From Flagellimonas pacifica (GTDB lineage: Bacteria > Bacteroidota > Bacteroidia > Flavobacteriales > Flavobacteriaceae), in the NCBI RefSeq assembly GCF_900215465.1, contig NZ_OBEH01000001.1, positions 124,001 through 188,000 of the forward strand: 64,000 nucleotides of DNA, in the 5' to 3' direction. Position numbers and translations under genes: made by a program. Positions 19,881-29,647 of the stretch are shown piece by piece. Position 1 is the stretch's first letter, and each line of letters starts with the position of its first letter. The notes below the pieces were generated by a model, which made no database searches, was not told the DNA's origin, and was given only the letters and a program-made list of their open reading frames with translations.

Positions 19881-19919
19881 ATTAAAAAACCGCTCTAAAA
19901 TTTAGAGCGGTTTTTTAAT
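19881..19919 (+). terminator. Intrinsic terminator after groEL
   Basis: A perfect 19-base inverted repeat around one central base contains the stem CCGCTCTAAA / TTTAGAGCGG with A-tract and T-tract flanks. It may work in both directions, but only groEL reads into it from the left. Confidence 0.92.
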
Positions 19920-20047
19920 TTCCATCCTTTTAGCACCAACTTATTGGCTCTAAATCTGCCGTTTAGGCTTTCCTTCATGCTCTCCATCTAATAGATACTG
20001 CAAAATGGTTTTTATTGACTACATTTTAAGTGGTAAATTCCATTGTC

Positions 20048-21253
20048 ATGAAACGTTTTCGACCACACAGTACTTTTCTAGCCTTACTCCTAATTTCCAT
20101 ATGTACGATTGCTTTTGTTCCCATTAAAAAACAAAAAGAACGCCCCATTGTAGTTATGGGTTATTATGTTCCAGAAAAGGATTATCGACCTGACCAGCTT
20201 CCCTTGGAACAACTCACCCATATCATCTTTTCTTTTACCAAGGTAATTGATGGCAAAATGAAGTTTAAAGATGAACAAACTGGAGAAAAATTGCGACAAC
20301 TGGTCGCCCAAAGAAACCAACACCCACACTTAAAAGTAATGATCGCTTGTGGTGGCTGGGGTGCCGATGGCTTTTCTGATGTGTCGCATACACCAGAAAA
20401 CCGAAAAAAATTCGTGCAAAGTGTTGTAGAATTCAACAAAGAGTACCAACTGGATGGACTGGATGTAGATTGGGAATACCCAGCAATACCTGCTGCCGGT
20501 ACTGGAGCTAGACCTGACGACAAGGAAAACTTCACCTCATTAATGAAAGAATTGCGAGAAGCCCTAAACACTTTGGATAGGGAACAGACACTAACCTTTG
20601 CTTCTGCAGGATGGAAACGTTATTATAAAAATATTGAGATTGAAGAGGTAATGAAACATGTTGATTATATGAATGTAATGACATATGATCAAATAGGCTC
20701 TAATTCACCCTTTACCGGGCACCATACAGCATTAGGCATGATTCAGGAAAAAGACGTCAGAGACACTCCGGCATGGAAATATGTAGAAGAAAAAAGAAAA
20801 GCTTCTAAGGAAAAACGAGATGCCTATGAGCCTCAATCAGCCGAAAAAATTGTCGAGTTCTGTATCGAAAATGGAGTGAAACCAGAACAGATTGTGATAG
20901 GTGCCGCTTTTTACGGAAGAGCTTGGAAAGGAGTCCCTCCAAAAAACAACGGACTCTATCAATTCAATTCTGGAGCTCATATTGGGTGGAGCGCCTATTA
21001 TCAAATTCGCAAAGAATTTGAGTCCGATGAAAATTATAAAAGGTTCTGGGACCCCATTGCAAAAGCACCCTATATTTATAACGCAAAGGACAGTATTTTC
21101 ATCAGTTATGACGATTCCGTTTCCGTTCGGCTAAAAACAGAATATGCCTTAAAAAAGAAATTAGGAGGAATCATGTTCTGGCAATTGGGTAACGATACCA
21201 AAGAAGAAAACAGCCTTTTAAAAGCAATGTATAACGCTTCCATTAAAAACTGA
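20048..21253 (+). CDS. Secreted glycoside hydrolase family 18 (chitinase-like) enzyme
   Basis: A 401-aa GH18 enzyme. The family motif DGLDVDWE lies at residues 136-143 with Glu143 as the expected acid/base. MIACGGWGADGFS supplies the SxGG-type strand, and MNVMTYDQIG and MFWQLGNDT are further barrel motifs. An N-terminal hydrophobic segment (LALLLISICTIAF) acts as a signal peptide or anchor. I prefer ATG at 20048; an in-frame GTG lies 6 codons upstream. No T9SS sorting domain or chitin-binding module is seen. Chitin, chitooligosaccharides or host N-glycans are possible substrates. It is followed by a DUF4838 gene 43 nt away. Confidence 0.9.
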   Translation: MKRFRPHSTFLALLLISICTIAFVPIKKQKERPIVVMGYYVPEKDYRPDQLPLEQLTHIIFSFTKVIDGKMKFKDEQTGEKLRQLVAQRNQHPHLKVMIACGGWGADGFSDVSHTPENRKKFVQSVVEFNKEYQLDGLDVDWEYPAIPAAGTGARPDDKENFTSLMKELREALNTLDREQTLTFASAGWKRYYKNIEIEEVMKHVDYMNVMTYDQIGSNSPFTGHHTALGMIQEKDVRDTPAWKYVEEKRKASKEKRDAYEPQSAEKIVEFCIENGVKPEQIVIGAAFYGRAWKGVPPKNNGLYQFNSGAHIGWSAYYQIRKEFESDENYKRFWDPIAKAPYIYNAKDSIFISYDDSVSVRLKTEYALKKKLGGIMFWQLGNDTKEENSLLKAMYNASIKN

Positions 21254-21296
21254 CTCAAAAATAAACCACCAACAACCAAATAAAAACACCACCCCC

Positions 21297-23525
21297 ATGA
21301 AAAAATCAGTATTAGTAATTCTGCTAGCAATAGGATTTCTTGTTTCATCCTGTTCTGGCAATCAAATTAAGATTGCAGAAAATGGAAAAACCGACTATGA
21401 AATTGTGTACATGGGCAATGCTACAAAAAGCCAACACATGTCTGCTGAATTGTTGGGAGATTATCTTAATAAAATAAGTGGTATAGAACTAGATATAGTT
21501 GATGAAAGTTCACAGACTTTAAAGAAAAAAATCTATATCGGAAATATTAAAGAAGATAATCTACAACCCGATGAAGTAAGGATAAAAACCGAAAAAGGAA
21601 ATTTGTTCATTTCCGGTGGTTCTGACAATGCTGTTCAAAACGCTGTTTACGAATTTTTGGAAAGATACTTGGATTGCAAATGGTACGCGCCTGGAGTTGA
21701 GGAAATACCTCATCACAAAACAATCAATCTAAATCCCATCGATTATAGCTATACACCAGAAATAACCACCAGAACAGTGCACTCCAAGCTTTTTTATGAA
21801 AACCATGAATTTGCGGATCAACAAAAGGTAACTTATGAGGCCTTTCCTAACTATGTGCCCGCTGCCAGAGTACACACCTTTCATAGGTTTATGCCAGAAG
21901 AAGTGTTTTACGAAGCGCATCCGGAGTATTACGCCCTTAGAAATGGAAAAAGATTGCCAACACAACTATGCCTTACCAATGAAAAGGTATTGGAAATTGT
22001 AAAAGACTCAGTTGCTTCACATTTTAAGAGAAATCCACAAACTTCTGTGATTTCAGTAAGCCAAGACGACAATCAACAACATTGCCAATGCGATAATTGC
22101 CGCAAAATTGATGACGAAGAAGGAAGCCCCGCAGGAACAATGATTCATTTTGTAAATAAGGTGGCCGAAGCCTTTCCAGAGAAAACTATTTCTACCCTAG
22201 CCTATCAATATACCAGAAAACCACCCAAAGTCCATCCAGCCGCAAACGTATTGATTACATTATGCTCTATAGAATGTGATCGTAGTGCACCAATAGCGGA
22301 AAAATGTACAGATTTTGCAGATGACTTGATTGGCTGGGGAAAACTCACCAATAATATCAGAATCTGGGATTACACAACCCAATTCACTAACTTTTTAGCT
22401 CCTTTTCCAAATATTTTCACCTTGCAACCCAACATTCAACTATTTCGTGACAATAACGCAAAATGGGTTTTTGAACAGCACAGCCACAACCCTAGCGAAT
22501 TGTTTGAACTACGTTCCTACATCACTGCAAAATTACTTTGGAACCCAAATCAAGATTTTGACGCCCTACTGAAAGAATTTACAGAAGGGTATTACCAAGA
22601 AGCAGGGCCATACATTGAAAAATACATTCGCCTGATCCATTCCAAAATTCAAGGGGATAATGATTTTTTCCTGTTTTTGTACGGAGATCCTTCCGAGGCA
22701 TTTTCATCTTATCTGAGTCCAGAACTATTGAAAGAATACTCTAACATATTTGATGAAGCGGAAAAAGCCGTTTCAGAGAAAGAAGAAGTAATAAATCGAG
22801 TAAAAATGGCACGTTTGGGAGTTGATTATGCAATTTTGGAAGCCTCTAGAAAAAACATTACAAAAAGCTACAGTCTCATGACTGTTGATGACAACTCTAA
22901 AGAAGTTATAAACCCCATGGTAGCAACCTTATTGGATAGTTTTATAAACACCGCTCGAAAAAATGATATCACTTTAATGAACGAAATGGGCTTTACCATA
23001 AACGAATACGCCACCAATTACATGTCTGCTCTAAAAATTGCCCAAAAACCCAATAAAGCAAAAGGGAAAAAAGTAGTCACATTGACCAAACCCAAAAAAT
23101 ATGCCAATGAAGACCCTATGGTTTTAACGGATAGCGCCTTGGGAGGAAGCAGTTTTTATGCCAACTGGCTTGGATATGAAGGAAACGATATGGAGGTGGT
23201 TGTTGATTTGGGAAAAATCCAAAATATCAGCAGTATTTCTATGGCATTTTTACAAGTGACCAATCATGTGGTGTTTTTTCCTTCCTCAGTAACATATCTT
23301 GGTTCTTCGGACAACACAAATTTTATTGAACTGGGAAATCTAAAAAACCCATCTCCCTTGAATAAAAAGAGTAAGGTTAACGATATAAACTACTTTGACC
23401 TTAAATTTGAACCACAAAATATCAGATACGTAAAAGTAGTGGCTAAAAATCAAGAAACACCATATTGGCACCATGCTGCAGGTTTACCTTCTTGGGTTTT
23501 TGCGGATGAAATAATCATCAACTAA
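21297..23525 (+). CDS. DUF4838 / alpha-glucuronidase-like surface lipoprotein
   Basis: A 742-aa lipoprotein; the lipobox is FLVSSC with Cys19. Residues about 30-140 look like the N-terminal domain of family 67 alpha-glucuronidases. The central part (about 150-500) is DUF4838, including an unusual cysteine cluster QHCQCDNCRKID. The C-terminal 130 residues resemble an F5/8 type C (discoidin) carbohydrate-binding module (VVDLGKIQNISSISMAFLQ, then IRYVKVVAKN). It probably acts on a surface polysaccharide. Its proximity to the GH18 gene suggests glycan use, but the substrate is unknown. Confidence 0.82.
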   Translation: MKKSVLVILLAIGFLVSSCSGNQIKIAENGKTDYEIVYMGNATKSQHMSAELLGDYLNKISGIELDIVDESSQTLKKKIYIGNIKEDNLQPDEVRIKTEKGNLFISGGSDNAVQNAVYEFLERYLDCKWYAPGVEEIPHHKTINLNPIDYSYTPEITTRTVHSKLFYENHEFADQQKVTYEAFPNYVPAARVHTFHRFMPEEVFYEAHPEYYALRNGKRLPTQLCLTNEKVLEIVKDSVASHFKRNPQTSVISVSQDDNQQHCQCDNCRKIDDEEGSPAGTMIHFVNKVAEAFPEKTISTLAYQYTRKPPKVHPAANVLITLCSIECDRSAPIAEKCTDFADDLIGWGKLTNNIRIWDYTTQFTNFLAPFPNIFTLQPNIQLFRDNNAKWVFEQHSHNPSELFELRSYITAKLLWNPNQDFDALLKEFTEGYYQEAGPYIEKYIRLIHSKIQGDNDFFLFLYGDPSEAFSSYLSPELLKEYSNIFDEAEKAVSEKEEVINRVKMARLGVDYAILEASRKNITKSYSLMTVDDNSKEVINPMVATLLDSFINTARKNDITLMNEMGFTINEYATNYMSALKIAQKPNKAKGKKVVTLTKPKKYANEDPMVLTDSALGGSSFYANWLGYEGNDMEVVVDLGKIQNISSISMAFLQVTNHVVFFPSSVTYLGSSDNTNFIELGNLKNPSPLNKKSKVNDINYFDLKFEPQNIRYVKVVAKNQETPYWHHAAGLPSWVFADEIIIN

Positions 23526-23547
23526 GCATTTTAGTGACTATTCTTGT

Positions 23548-24615
23548 TCAGTTAAGATAAATTGCCGTTTGATAGAATGCCGGTATAGAAAACCAATAGG
23601 CCATGAATGAAGCTGGAGTTGCAAGGCGTTCACCCATTCTTGGCCCAGAAACAGCATACCCAAAAATATCCCATTGGCCACCTTCATTATCTTCTATTAG
23701 AACATCCGATTCACCATTAAAAACATACGTGAACTCTAAAGTGCTATGTTCATTTTTGGGCTCAAAGGCAACCATAAAATTCTGATTGCCCACAATAAGA
23801 TAATTTCGGCCTTTAAAAGCATCCTTAATTATGTTTTGATTTTGAAAACTACCAAAACGATATGCTTTTGCATCTCCATCATTGGTAATGGCCAGTACTC
23901 TTTCTTTTGAAGGCAACCTAGTGTCCTTCTTACTTACCGGAAACAAAAACAAATTGTTGTCTGAGCTGTAATTACCGTATGGAGAAAATTCATATGTCCT
24001 GGAAAATCCTGTTTGAAGGTTTACCACTTGTGAGTTGGGATACATTTGCTTCCATGTCTTCCAATCTGTCTCAAACAGCATAGAAAGGCTAGCTTTTTGA
24101 CCCGTTAGAACCCCATTTACGGATTCATTCAAAATTTGAGACCAATTGCTCAGTGTTTCCCTATCAAAAGGAATCAAATTGGTATTGTATAACAGTCCAG
24201 AAACCCCAAATGTAGTTTCCCTACCATTGATCACTCTACCCCAACCTATTCCAGTACCAGTAAGTGGGCAATAGGTAATAGCAAGTGACGCATCGCCAAT
24301 ATTATCATTGATGATCTCATGCCAATTCAAAATAATATGAGGGTACCCCCTTACATCTTCACCATTTTTAAAACCAATGATCAAATCATCATCACCTAAA
24401 AAATCCACGCCCAATGCGGTGGTAAAATTAGGATTTTCCAAAGCTGGTATTCCATCCCTTCCGGGTCCTCCATCCAATACTTCGGCCACAGGTATGCTCC
24501 ATTGACTGTTTATCTCTGGACTAGTTGTTCCTTCATTTGTGCTTTCTTCCACACTGGAAGAGCTACAAGAAACCAACAGTCCAACAGAAGTTAGTACTAA
24601 AATCCAATTTTTCAT
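23548..24615 (-). CDS. DUF3179 domain lipoprotein
   Basis: A 355-aa lipoprotein (signal VLTSVGLLVSC). The DUF3179 domain covers most of the protein, with PVAEVLDGGPGRDGIPAL, YPHIILNWHEIINDNIG, LAITYCPLTGTGIGW and QVVNLQTGFSRTYEFSPYG. The function of this domain is unknown. I chose ATG at 24615 because it starts the signal peptide and lies 5 nt after the stop of the upstream gene; a longer frame to 24660 would overlap that gene. It is the second gene of a two-gene operon with an outer-membrane protein. Confidence 0.85.
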   Translation of the reverse strand: MKNWILVLTSVGLLVSCSSSSVEESTNEGTTSPEINSQWSIPVAEVLDGGPGRDGIPALENPNFTTALGVDFLGDDDLIIGFKNGEDVRGYPHIILNWHEIINDNIGDASLAITYCPLTGTGIGWGRVINGRETTFGVSGLLYNTNLIPFDRETLSNWSQILNESVNGVLTGQKASLSMLFETDWKTWKQMYPNSQVVNLQTGFSRTYEFSPYGNYSSDNNLFLFPVSKKDTRLPSKERVLAITNDGDAKAYRFGSFQNQNIIKDAFKGRNYLIVGNQNFMVAFEPKNEHSTLEFTYVFNGESDVLIEDNEGGQWDIFGYAVSGPRMGERLATPASFMAYWFSIPAFYQTAIYLN

Positions 24616-24620
24616 TTTTT

Positions 24621-25601
24621 CTAATTTAAAACTCCTATTTCCTTTTTCTGTAACTTCCATAACAAACCAATAGTGAATCTATTGGTAGGTGTGAGCTGGG
24701 TACCATCAACATAGCTATACAATGGCAACTCATACCGTGACACCAAAACAAAGTTTTGGGCAATATTCACTGATAACTCTGGTCTTATAAATAACCACTC
24801 CCCTCCCGTATTGGGTAGATTGGAATTATCAATACTATCAACTTGTGCTTTACGATATTTAAAGACCATCCCTGGATTAAAAATTGTGTTGAGCAGACTA
24901 AATTGATCGGTATACCCTAAATTGGCCTGCATCTCATTTCCAAATTCATATATTGAAGTATTGTTTAAATAATCTTTATTTGCTCCTGTCTCCCTATAGG
25001 TTAGGTTAGCAGAGAGTGTTGCAGATGGCCTAAAATTCAGTCCTTTGGACAATGAAACCAATCCAACAAAATCCCAAGCACCACTGCCAGGTTGAAGGTC
25101 AGCTGTGAGTTGAATTCCTTGTGGCGTAGTAAAGTCCGATCTTCCTAGAGGGGCTTTTGCGCCAGCTCCCAAACTTATGATAGAGCGTTTACCTAAAATA
25201 TCGGGAAACGCATACTTCACCAAGAAAACAGCGTCTCCAATGCCAGTGGTTTTGGTATCGGTTTCATTTCCGAACTGGGTTATGGTCCGAACTTGATTTA
25301 CCCAAGTGAAAAGAGATTCAACAGAAATTCGGTCGGAGAATGAGTATCCAACGCTCATTAAAATAGAGTTGGTTACACGCAGTCGGGAGTCATCATCCAA
25401 TTTACTCGAACCTGCATTTAAGGTATTTAAATTGTTGTAATCATAACTTAACCCTATTAACAAAATTCCTTTACCATCATTGGGCAAGCCCAAATTATTT
25501 GACAAAGGAACTCCGCCGGAACAACAAGTTTGCGAAAAAACCGATTGTCCCAGAAAAAATACGCTCAATATGAAAAATCTTGCAAAGAATCTCTTTAACA
25601 C
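24621..25601 (-). CDS. Outer-membrane beta-barrel protein (transporter-like)
   Basis: A 326-aa protein with a Sec signal peptide (LFFLGQSVFSQ cleavage), then TCCSGGVPLSNNLGLP and many alternating amphipathic strands ending with an aromatic-containing strand. It resembles the MetA-pathway-of-phenol-degradation / putative transporter family of outer-membrane barrels. The twin cysteine just after the signal is notable and could bind metal. It lies upstream of the DUF3179 gene and downstream of the metal cluster, on the same strand. Substrate is unknown. Confidence 0.7.
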   Translation of the reverse strand: MLKRFFARFFILSVFFLGQSVFSQTCCSGGVPLSNNLGLPNDGKGILLIGLSYDYNNLNTLNAGSSKLDDDSRLRVTNSILMSVGYSFSDRISVESLFTWVNQVRTITQFGNETDTKTTGIGDAVFLVKYAFPDILGKRSIISLGAGAKAPLGRSDFTTPQGIQLTADLQPGSGAWDFVGLVSLSKGLNFRPSATLSANLTYRETGANKDYLNNTSIYEFGNEMQANLGYTDQFSLLNTIFNPGMVFKYRKAQVDSIDNSNLPNTGGEWLFIRPELSVNIAQNFVLVSRYELPLYSYVDGTQLTPTNRFTIGLLWKLQKKEIGVLN

Positions 25602-25671
25602 CCTAGTTAAGTAGGGCTTAGAATGAATACCTTACAGTAAAGCAGTGCTGATAAGTGTTAAAATTACATTT

Positions 25672-26394
25672 TTACATGGCAAGCATCGAAAATGCCATAA
25701 CCAACATAATCGCATTTTCAATAAATGTAGCTTCTGTCATAGGTAAGTTTAAAGCCGTTCCTAAACATGCGCAGCGAATACTTTTTTTATCCAACAAGAT
25801 TTTGATCACTCCAATGGTTGTAAGTCCCAAAATAACAATGGTAATAATTAAAGCCGCAGTCACTTGAATGCGCATCAAAAATAGAAGACCCAGACCTAAT
25901 TCCAGAAAAGGATATACCCAACCATATGCTGGTAAGACCTTGGCCAAAGGATCATACATTCTGAAACTCTCAGGAAATCCTTTTAAGTCCAAAAACTTGA
26001 AAAAACTAAAAACGATATAAAACAAACCCATAAAGTCCAACATAGCCTCACCAAGATTCCAATTTTGGTAATTCAATAAGATAGATGCAGCAAATAAATA
26101 GGCAAAAATCAAAAATAATGGGCGCAATTGCGCCCATTTAGATTTTTCACCCATCATTTCTCCAACGGAAGACATAATTTCCCTTTGGCTTTCATTTATT
26201 GCATATTTATCTGGCAATACTGCACTAAAATCATCAATTGAAATATGATGCTCCATATTAATACGCGCTGTTGAAGCTTCCAAATCCACGTCAACATCTT
26301 TGACCCCATCTACTTTTGAAAGCTTTTCCTTAACGGACGCAACACATCCTTCACAGGTCATTCCTGTGATTGTATACGAATGTTCCATTGCCAT
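25672..26394 (-). CDS. HMA metal-binding domain fused to MauE/DoxX-like membrane protein
   Basis: A 240-aa fusion. Residues 1-70 are a heavy-metal-associated domain with the metal motif GMTCEGC (Cys13 and Cys16 type CxxC). The rest has four predicted membrane helices of the MauE/DoxX type, with a cysteine pair CACLG before the last helix. It likely passes or binds copper or another soft metal at the inner membrane. Its start overlaps the stop of the upstream HMA gene by one base, so the two are cotranscribed. Confidence 0.85.
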   Translation of the reverse strand: MAMEHSYTITGMTCEGCVASVKEKLSKVDGVKDVDVDLEASTARINMEHHISIDDFSAVLPDKYAINESQREIMSSVGEMMGEKSKWAQLRPLFLIFAYLFAASILLNYQNWNLGEAMLDFMGLFYIVFSFFKFLDLKGFPESFRMYDPLAKVLPAYGWVYPFLELGLGLLFLMRIQVTAALIITIVILGLTTIGVIKILLDKKSIRCACLGTALNLPMTEATFIENAIMLVMAFSMLAM

Positions 26395-26762
26395 TAATTC
26401 TTATTGTGATGTTGTTTGCTATCATCGGTATTATCTTCCCGGTATTTGCAGCAGGGGTGAATGTTATCATAAGCTTCTTGGGTAGCCTTCAATTCCTTGG
26501 TATCGTGCCCTGCTGCAACCAAAGCGGTCTTTATCTTCATTGGGTCCGTTTTTCTTTCATCCATAACAAGGGATAATTGATGCGAAGGTATATCCCAAAG
26601 GGCATATTTTACACCAGGAACGGCCAATGCAGCTTTTTCAATCCGCATTTTACACATTTCGCATTTACCATCTACTTCAAATGCAACTTTTTTATTCTTG
26701 TTCTGCGCAAAACCAATTGTTGAAACCAGTAAGCATATTAAAATCAAAACTCTATTTTTCAT
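26394..26762 (-). CDS. Exported heavy-metal-associated (MerP-like) protein
   Basis: A 122-aa protein with a signal peptide (LICLLVSTIGFAQ) and one HMA domain (GKCEMCKMRIEKAA, CxxC). The tail has additional potential ligands: HPCC and a histidine-rich end (KQHHNKN). It would bind a soft metal in the periplasm. It lies between the TonB-dependent receptor and the HMA-MauE fusion on the same strand, which supports a joint role in metal uptake or handling. Confidence 0.87.
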   Translation of the reverse strand: MKNRVLILICLLVSTIGFAQNKNKKVAFEVDGKCEMCKMRIEKAALAVPGVKYALWDIPSHQLSLVMDERKTDPMKIKTALVAAGHDTKELKATQEAYDNIHPCCKYREDNTDDSKQHHNKN

Positions 26763-26780
26763 TACTATATATTTAAATTG

Positions 26781-29014
26781 TTAGGATTTAAATCTAAACC
26801 CTGCATACACCATTCGTCCAAAAATTGGGGCATATACAATGGTAGTGTCAAAATTTGTTCCAAAAGGGTCGTTGGACCCCAAAACCGGATTATTTTGTTT
26901 AAAATTAGTCAAATTCTCGCCTCCAACATACACTTCAAATTTCTTGGAAAAAACTTTAGTGACTTGGGCATTCATTAAACTATATCCTTCAGCAAAATCT
27001 CCCAATTGAAAATTGATCGGATTTATAGATGTATTTGGCAATCTTTGCTCGCCAAGGGCATGCAAGGTATAATCAAACCGCCATTGAGAACCATTTTCTG
27101 TTGGTGTTGTGTTATAGCCAATGTTTGCGAAATACCGATGCCTGGCCTGTAAAGGTTTTTGCAAAAGTCCGTTTTGATAATCCGTTTTCACATCGTAGAA
27201 TTTATAAGCAGTACGCACCTCTACGTTGGGCAATACCTCATGATTCAATTCTACTTGCAAACTGTTAGCATAACTTTTTCCATCTAAATTGGAGAAAACC
27301 ACCTCATTTGGGTTTTCCCAGTCCACCACGATTTGATTATCAAAATCAGTGCGATAGAAATCCACAGAAAAATTTCCTGGCCTTTCAAAAAGTGAAAATC
27401 CTTGTATAAAACTTACCCCATAGTTTACCGCTTTTTCTGGATCAAAACCATAGATCTCCCCTCCATTGCTCTGTAATTGAATGGTTCTTGAGGAAGCAAA
27501 CAGCCGTTGGTTCTCGGCAAAAATATTGGCAGCTCTACGACCAATGCCAAAGGACCCTCTCAAACTTCCTTTCTCCCATGGTGTGTAACGGATATGGAAC
27601 CTTGGCGTAAAGAATGTCCCTAATCGGTTATGGGTGTCCAATCGGAGGCCAGCAGTAAAACTCAACTTTTCCAAATTGGAATAGCTGTATTCAAAAAATG
27701 CTCCTGCAGACGTATCGTTACGACTAAATTCTTGAGTATTCACCAATTCATTATAACCATCATATGCAAAGGTCAAGCCTGTTTTGAATTTGTTTTTGGT
27801 GTTTCCAATAATCGAATTGAACAATAGATTGGTATAGATGCTCTCATGGTCAATATTATAAATATTGAACCCATAATACGAATCCTGTTTATGACTACTA
27901 TACGAGGTCTGAAAACCAAAACTCTGATAAGGTAATTCAGGAAAAACATAGCCCAATTTTACCGACCCATCAAATCTTTGGGTATCAATTTCACTTCCCC
28001 AAGCATTGGTGGTGAATTTATCTGAATCCGGATTAAAATCAACCTGACCAATCTGCTTTTCATCATTCAAATAGCGAACATTGAAAAAGCTTACCCATCC
28101 TTTTTCTGGATCTTGGTACTGCCATCGGTTCATAATGTTGATTTGATTAGCCAAGGGATTATCCAGAAATCCATCGTCATTATTGTCCACCTCAACATCC
28201 CTTCGGTTACCATGCAGATATAATCCCGCACTCCATTTATCAGACAGCTTCGTGTTTAGATGGGTGTTCAATTCCAGCCTTCCATTTAAATTGGCATAAC
28301 CATTTACAAATACCGGGACATCGGTCAATGGTTTTTGCAATTCCGTATTGATTTGCCCCGAAATGCTTTCATAACCATTAACAACACTACCGGCTCCTTT
28401 GGTAATCTGGATGCTCTCTACCCACGTTCCCGGCGTAAACGTCAAACCATAGGTTTGGGAAGCACCTCGCACCATGGGAATGTTCTCTTGGGTAATCAAT
28501 AAATAAGGACTAGTGAGGCCCAACATCTGAATTTGTTTGGTCCCAGTAAGTGCATCATTAAAATTGACATCGATGGCCGGATTGGTCTCAAAACTTTCTG
28601 ACAAGTTGCAACATGCTGCTTTTAAAAGTTCTGCGCTATTTACTGTAACCACATTTTGAGTAGAGAAAAAGGTTTTCTGTACAGCATCGCGTTCTTTTTC
28701 CACCACAACCTCATCCAATTGATTTGAAGGAACCAACCAATGATGTACCATTTTGGGCTCATTAATGGTCAAGGTATCCGTTTTAAAACCAACAAAGCTT
28801 ATGATAATTTATTGTAATCCTTGGAGTATGGAATACTGAAAGTGCCATTTTCTTTGGTAATGGTTCCAATTTGTGAATTTAACCAGTATACATTAGCACC
28901 AGCAAGTCCAATATGTTTATTTTCTGCGTTGGCCTCCATGACCATACCCTCAATTTTATTTTGAGCGGTTAGTACCATGGGAAACCAAAAAAGTATAATT
29001 AAAATATGTTTCAT
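26781..29014 (-). pseudogene. TonB-dependent receptor of the heavy-metal cluster, broken by a single-base frameshift
   Basis: Two open frames together make one receptor. The first (29014 to 28799) has a signal peptide and the start of a carboxypeptidase-regulatory-like domain (KIEGMVMEANAENKHIGLAG). It stops at TAA just after DYNKLS. The second frame continues with SFVGFKTDTLTINEPKMV, exactly what should follow, then the plug (AACCNLSESFETN, IQMLGL) and a 22-strand type barrel to 26781. Restoring one base near 28804-28809 would rejoin them as NKLIISFVGF. It is either a real inactivating mutation, phase-variable or a sequencing error. The HMA neighbours suggest a copper or other metal ligand. 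Confidence 0.85.
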
Positions 29015-29094
29015 TGTTATGTATTGAATAATTATTGAAATAAAAATCAGTGCCCGAATCTTATGAAACGGGTAAATCATTGTTATTCAATACA

Positions 29095-29505
29095 TCAAAT
29101 CAAGAAGACTTGGTCCAAAACCTGAACGTCTCTGACCAAAATGGGAGGTGGGTATTTTTCATGGGGAACAGGAAGTTCCTCAACAGGCACGAATAAATCA
29201 AAATATGATTGAGTAAAGGCTACCAAAAAAGCTTGGTGCTCCAGCTCCAAATCATACCAAGAAAGTTTTAAATCATCCTGTCCCTTGAGTGTAAAAGATT
29301 CATCATCACAGCAATGGTTTTCACCAACTTCTGTTCCCATAGCCGCCATCGCTTCTTCCATACCACAATCATCGGCATGGGCAAAAAACGAAACATCCAT
29401 CACTCTCCCCATACACAAATGCTTATCAACTGTCCACGAAACCGTTGACAGCAACACCATAAGTGCCAAGAAGATAGAACTGATATTGCGAAAAATCTCT
29501 TTCAC
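29095..29505 (-). CDS. HYC_CC_PP family protein
   Basis: A 136-aa exported or membrane-anchored protein with an N-terminal hydrophobic segment (NISSIFLALMVLLSTVSWTV). It has the family's spaced cysteines: KHLCMG, DDCGME and HCCDDE, then a PPP motif near the end (KYPPPILV). Such proteins commonly lie upstream of TonB-dependent receptors in Bacteroidota metal clusters. Function is unknown; metal sensing or binding in the periplasm is inferred. It is the first gene of the cluster that runs to 25672. Confidence 0.85.
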   Translation of the reverse strand: MKEIFRNISSIFLALMVLLSTVSWTVDKHLCMGRVMDVSFFAHADDCGMEEAMAAMGTEVGENHCCDDESFTLKGQDDLKLSWYDLELEHQAFLVAFTQSYFDLFVPVEELPVPHEKYPPPILVRDVQVLDQVFLI

Positions 29506-29625
29506 AGCGTAAAATTACAATTTATTTGTCTTTGTGTTCATTTTCACATGTTTCCTTAACTAAAATTTAGGTAATCGATATCGTAATTTTTATCATTTCA
29601 AGCGAACTAAAAAGTCCATTTAAAA

Positions 29626-29633
29626 TACATTTG
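29626..29633 (+). promoter_or_regulatory. Candidate -7 element for the GAF gene
   Basis: TACATTTG matches TAnnTTTG exactly and lies 14 nt before the start codon at 29648. No clear -33 TTG is seen. Confidence 0.38.
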
Positions 29634-29647
29634 CAAAAAACAATTCA

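Noticed and set aside
28770-28772. TTG as a separate start for the 663-aa receptor frame
   Set aside because: The frame is open upstream with SFVGFKTDT, which continues the preceding domain; a TTG in mid-domain is not a natural start.
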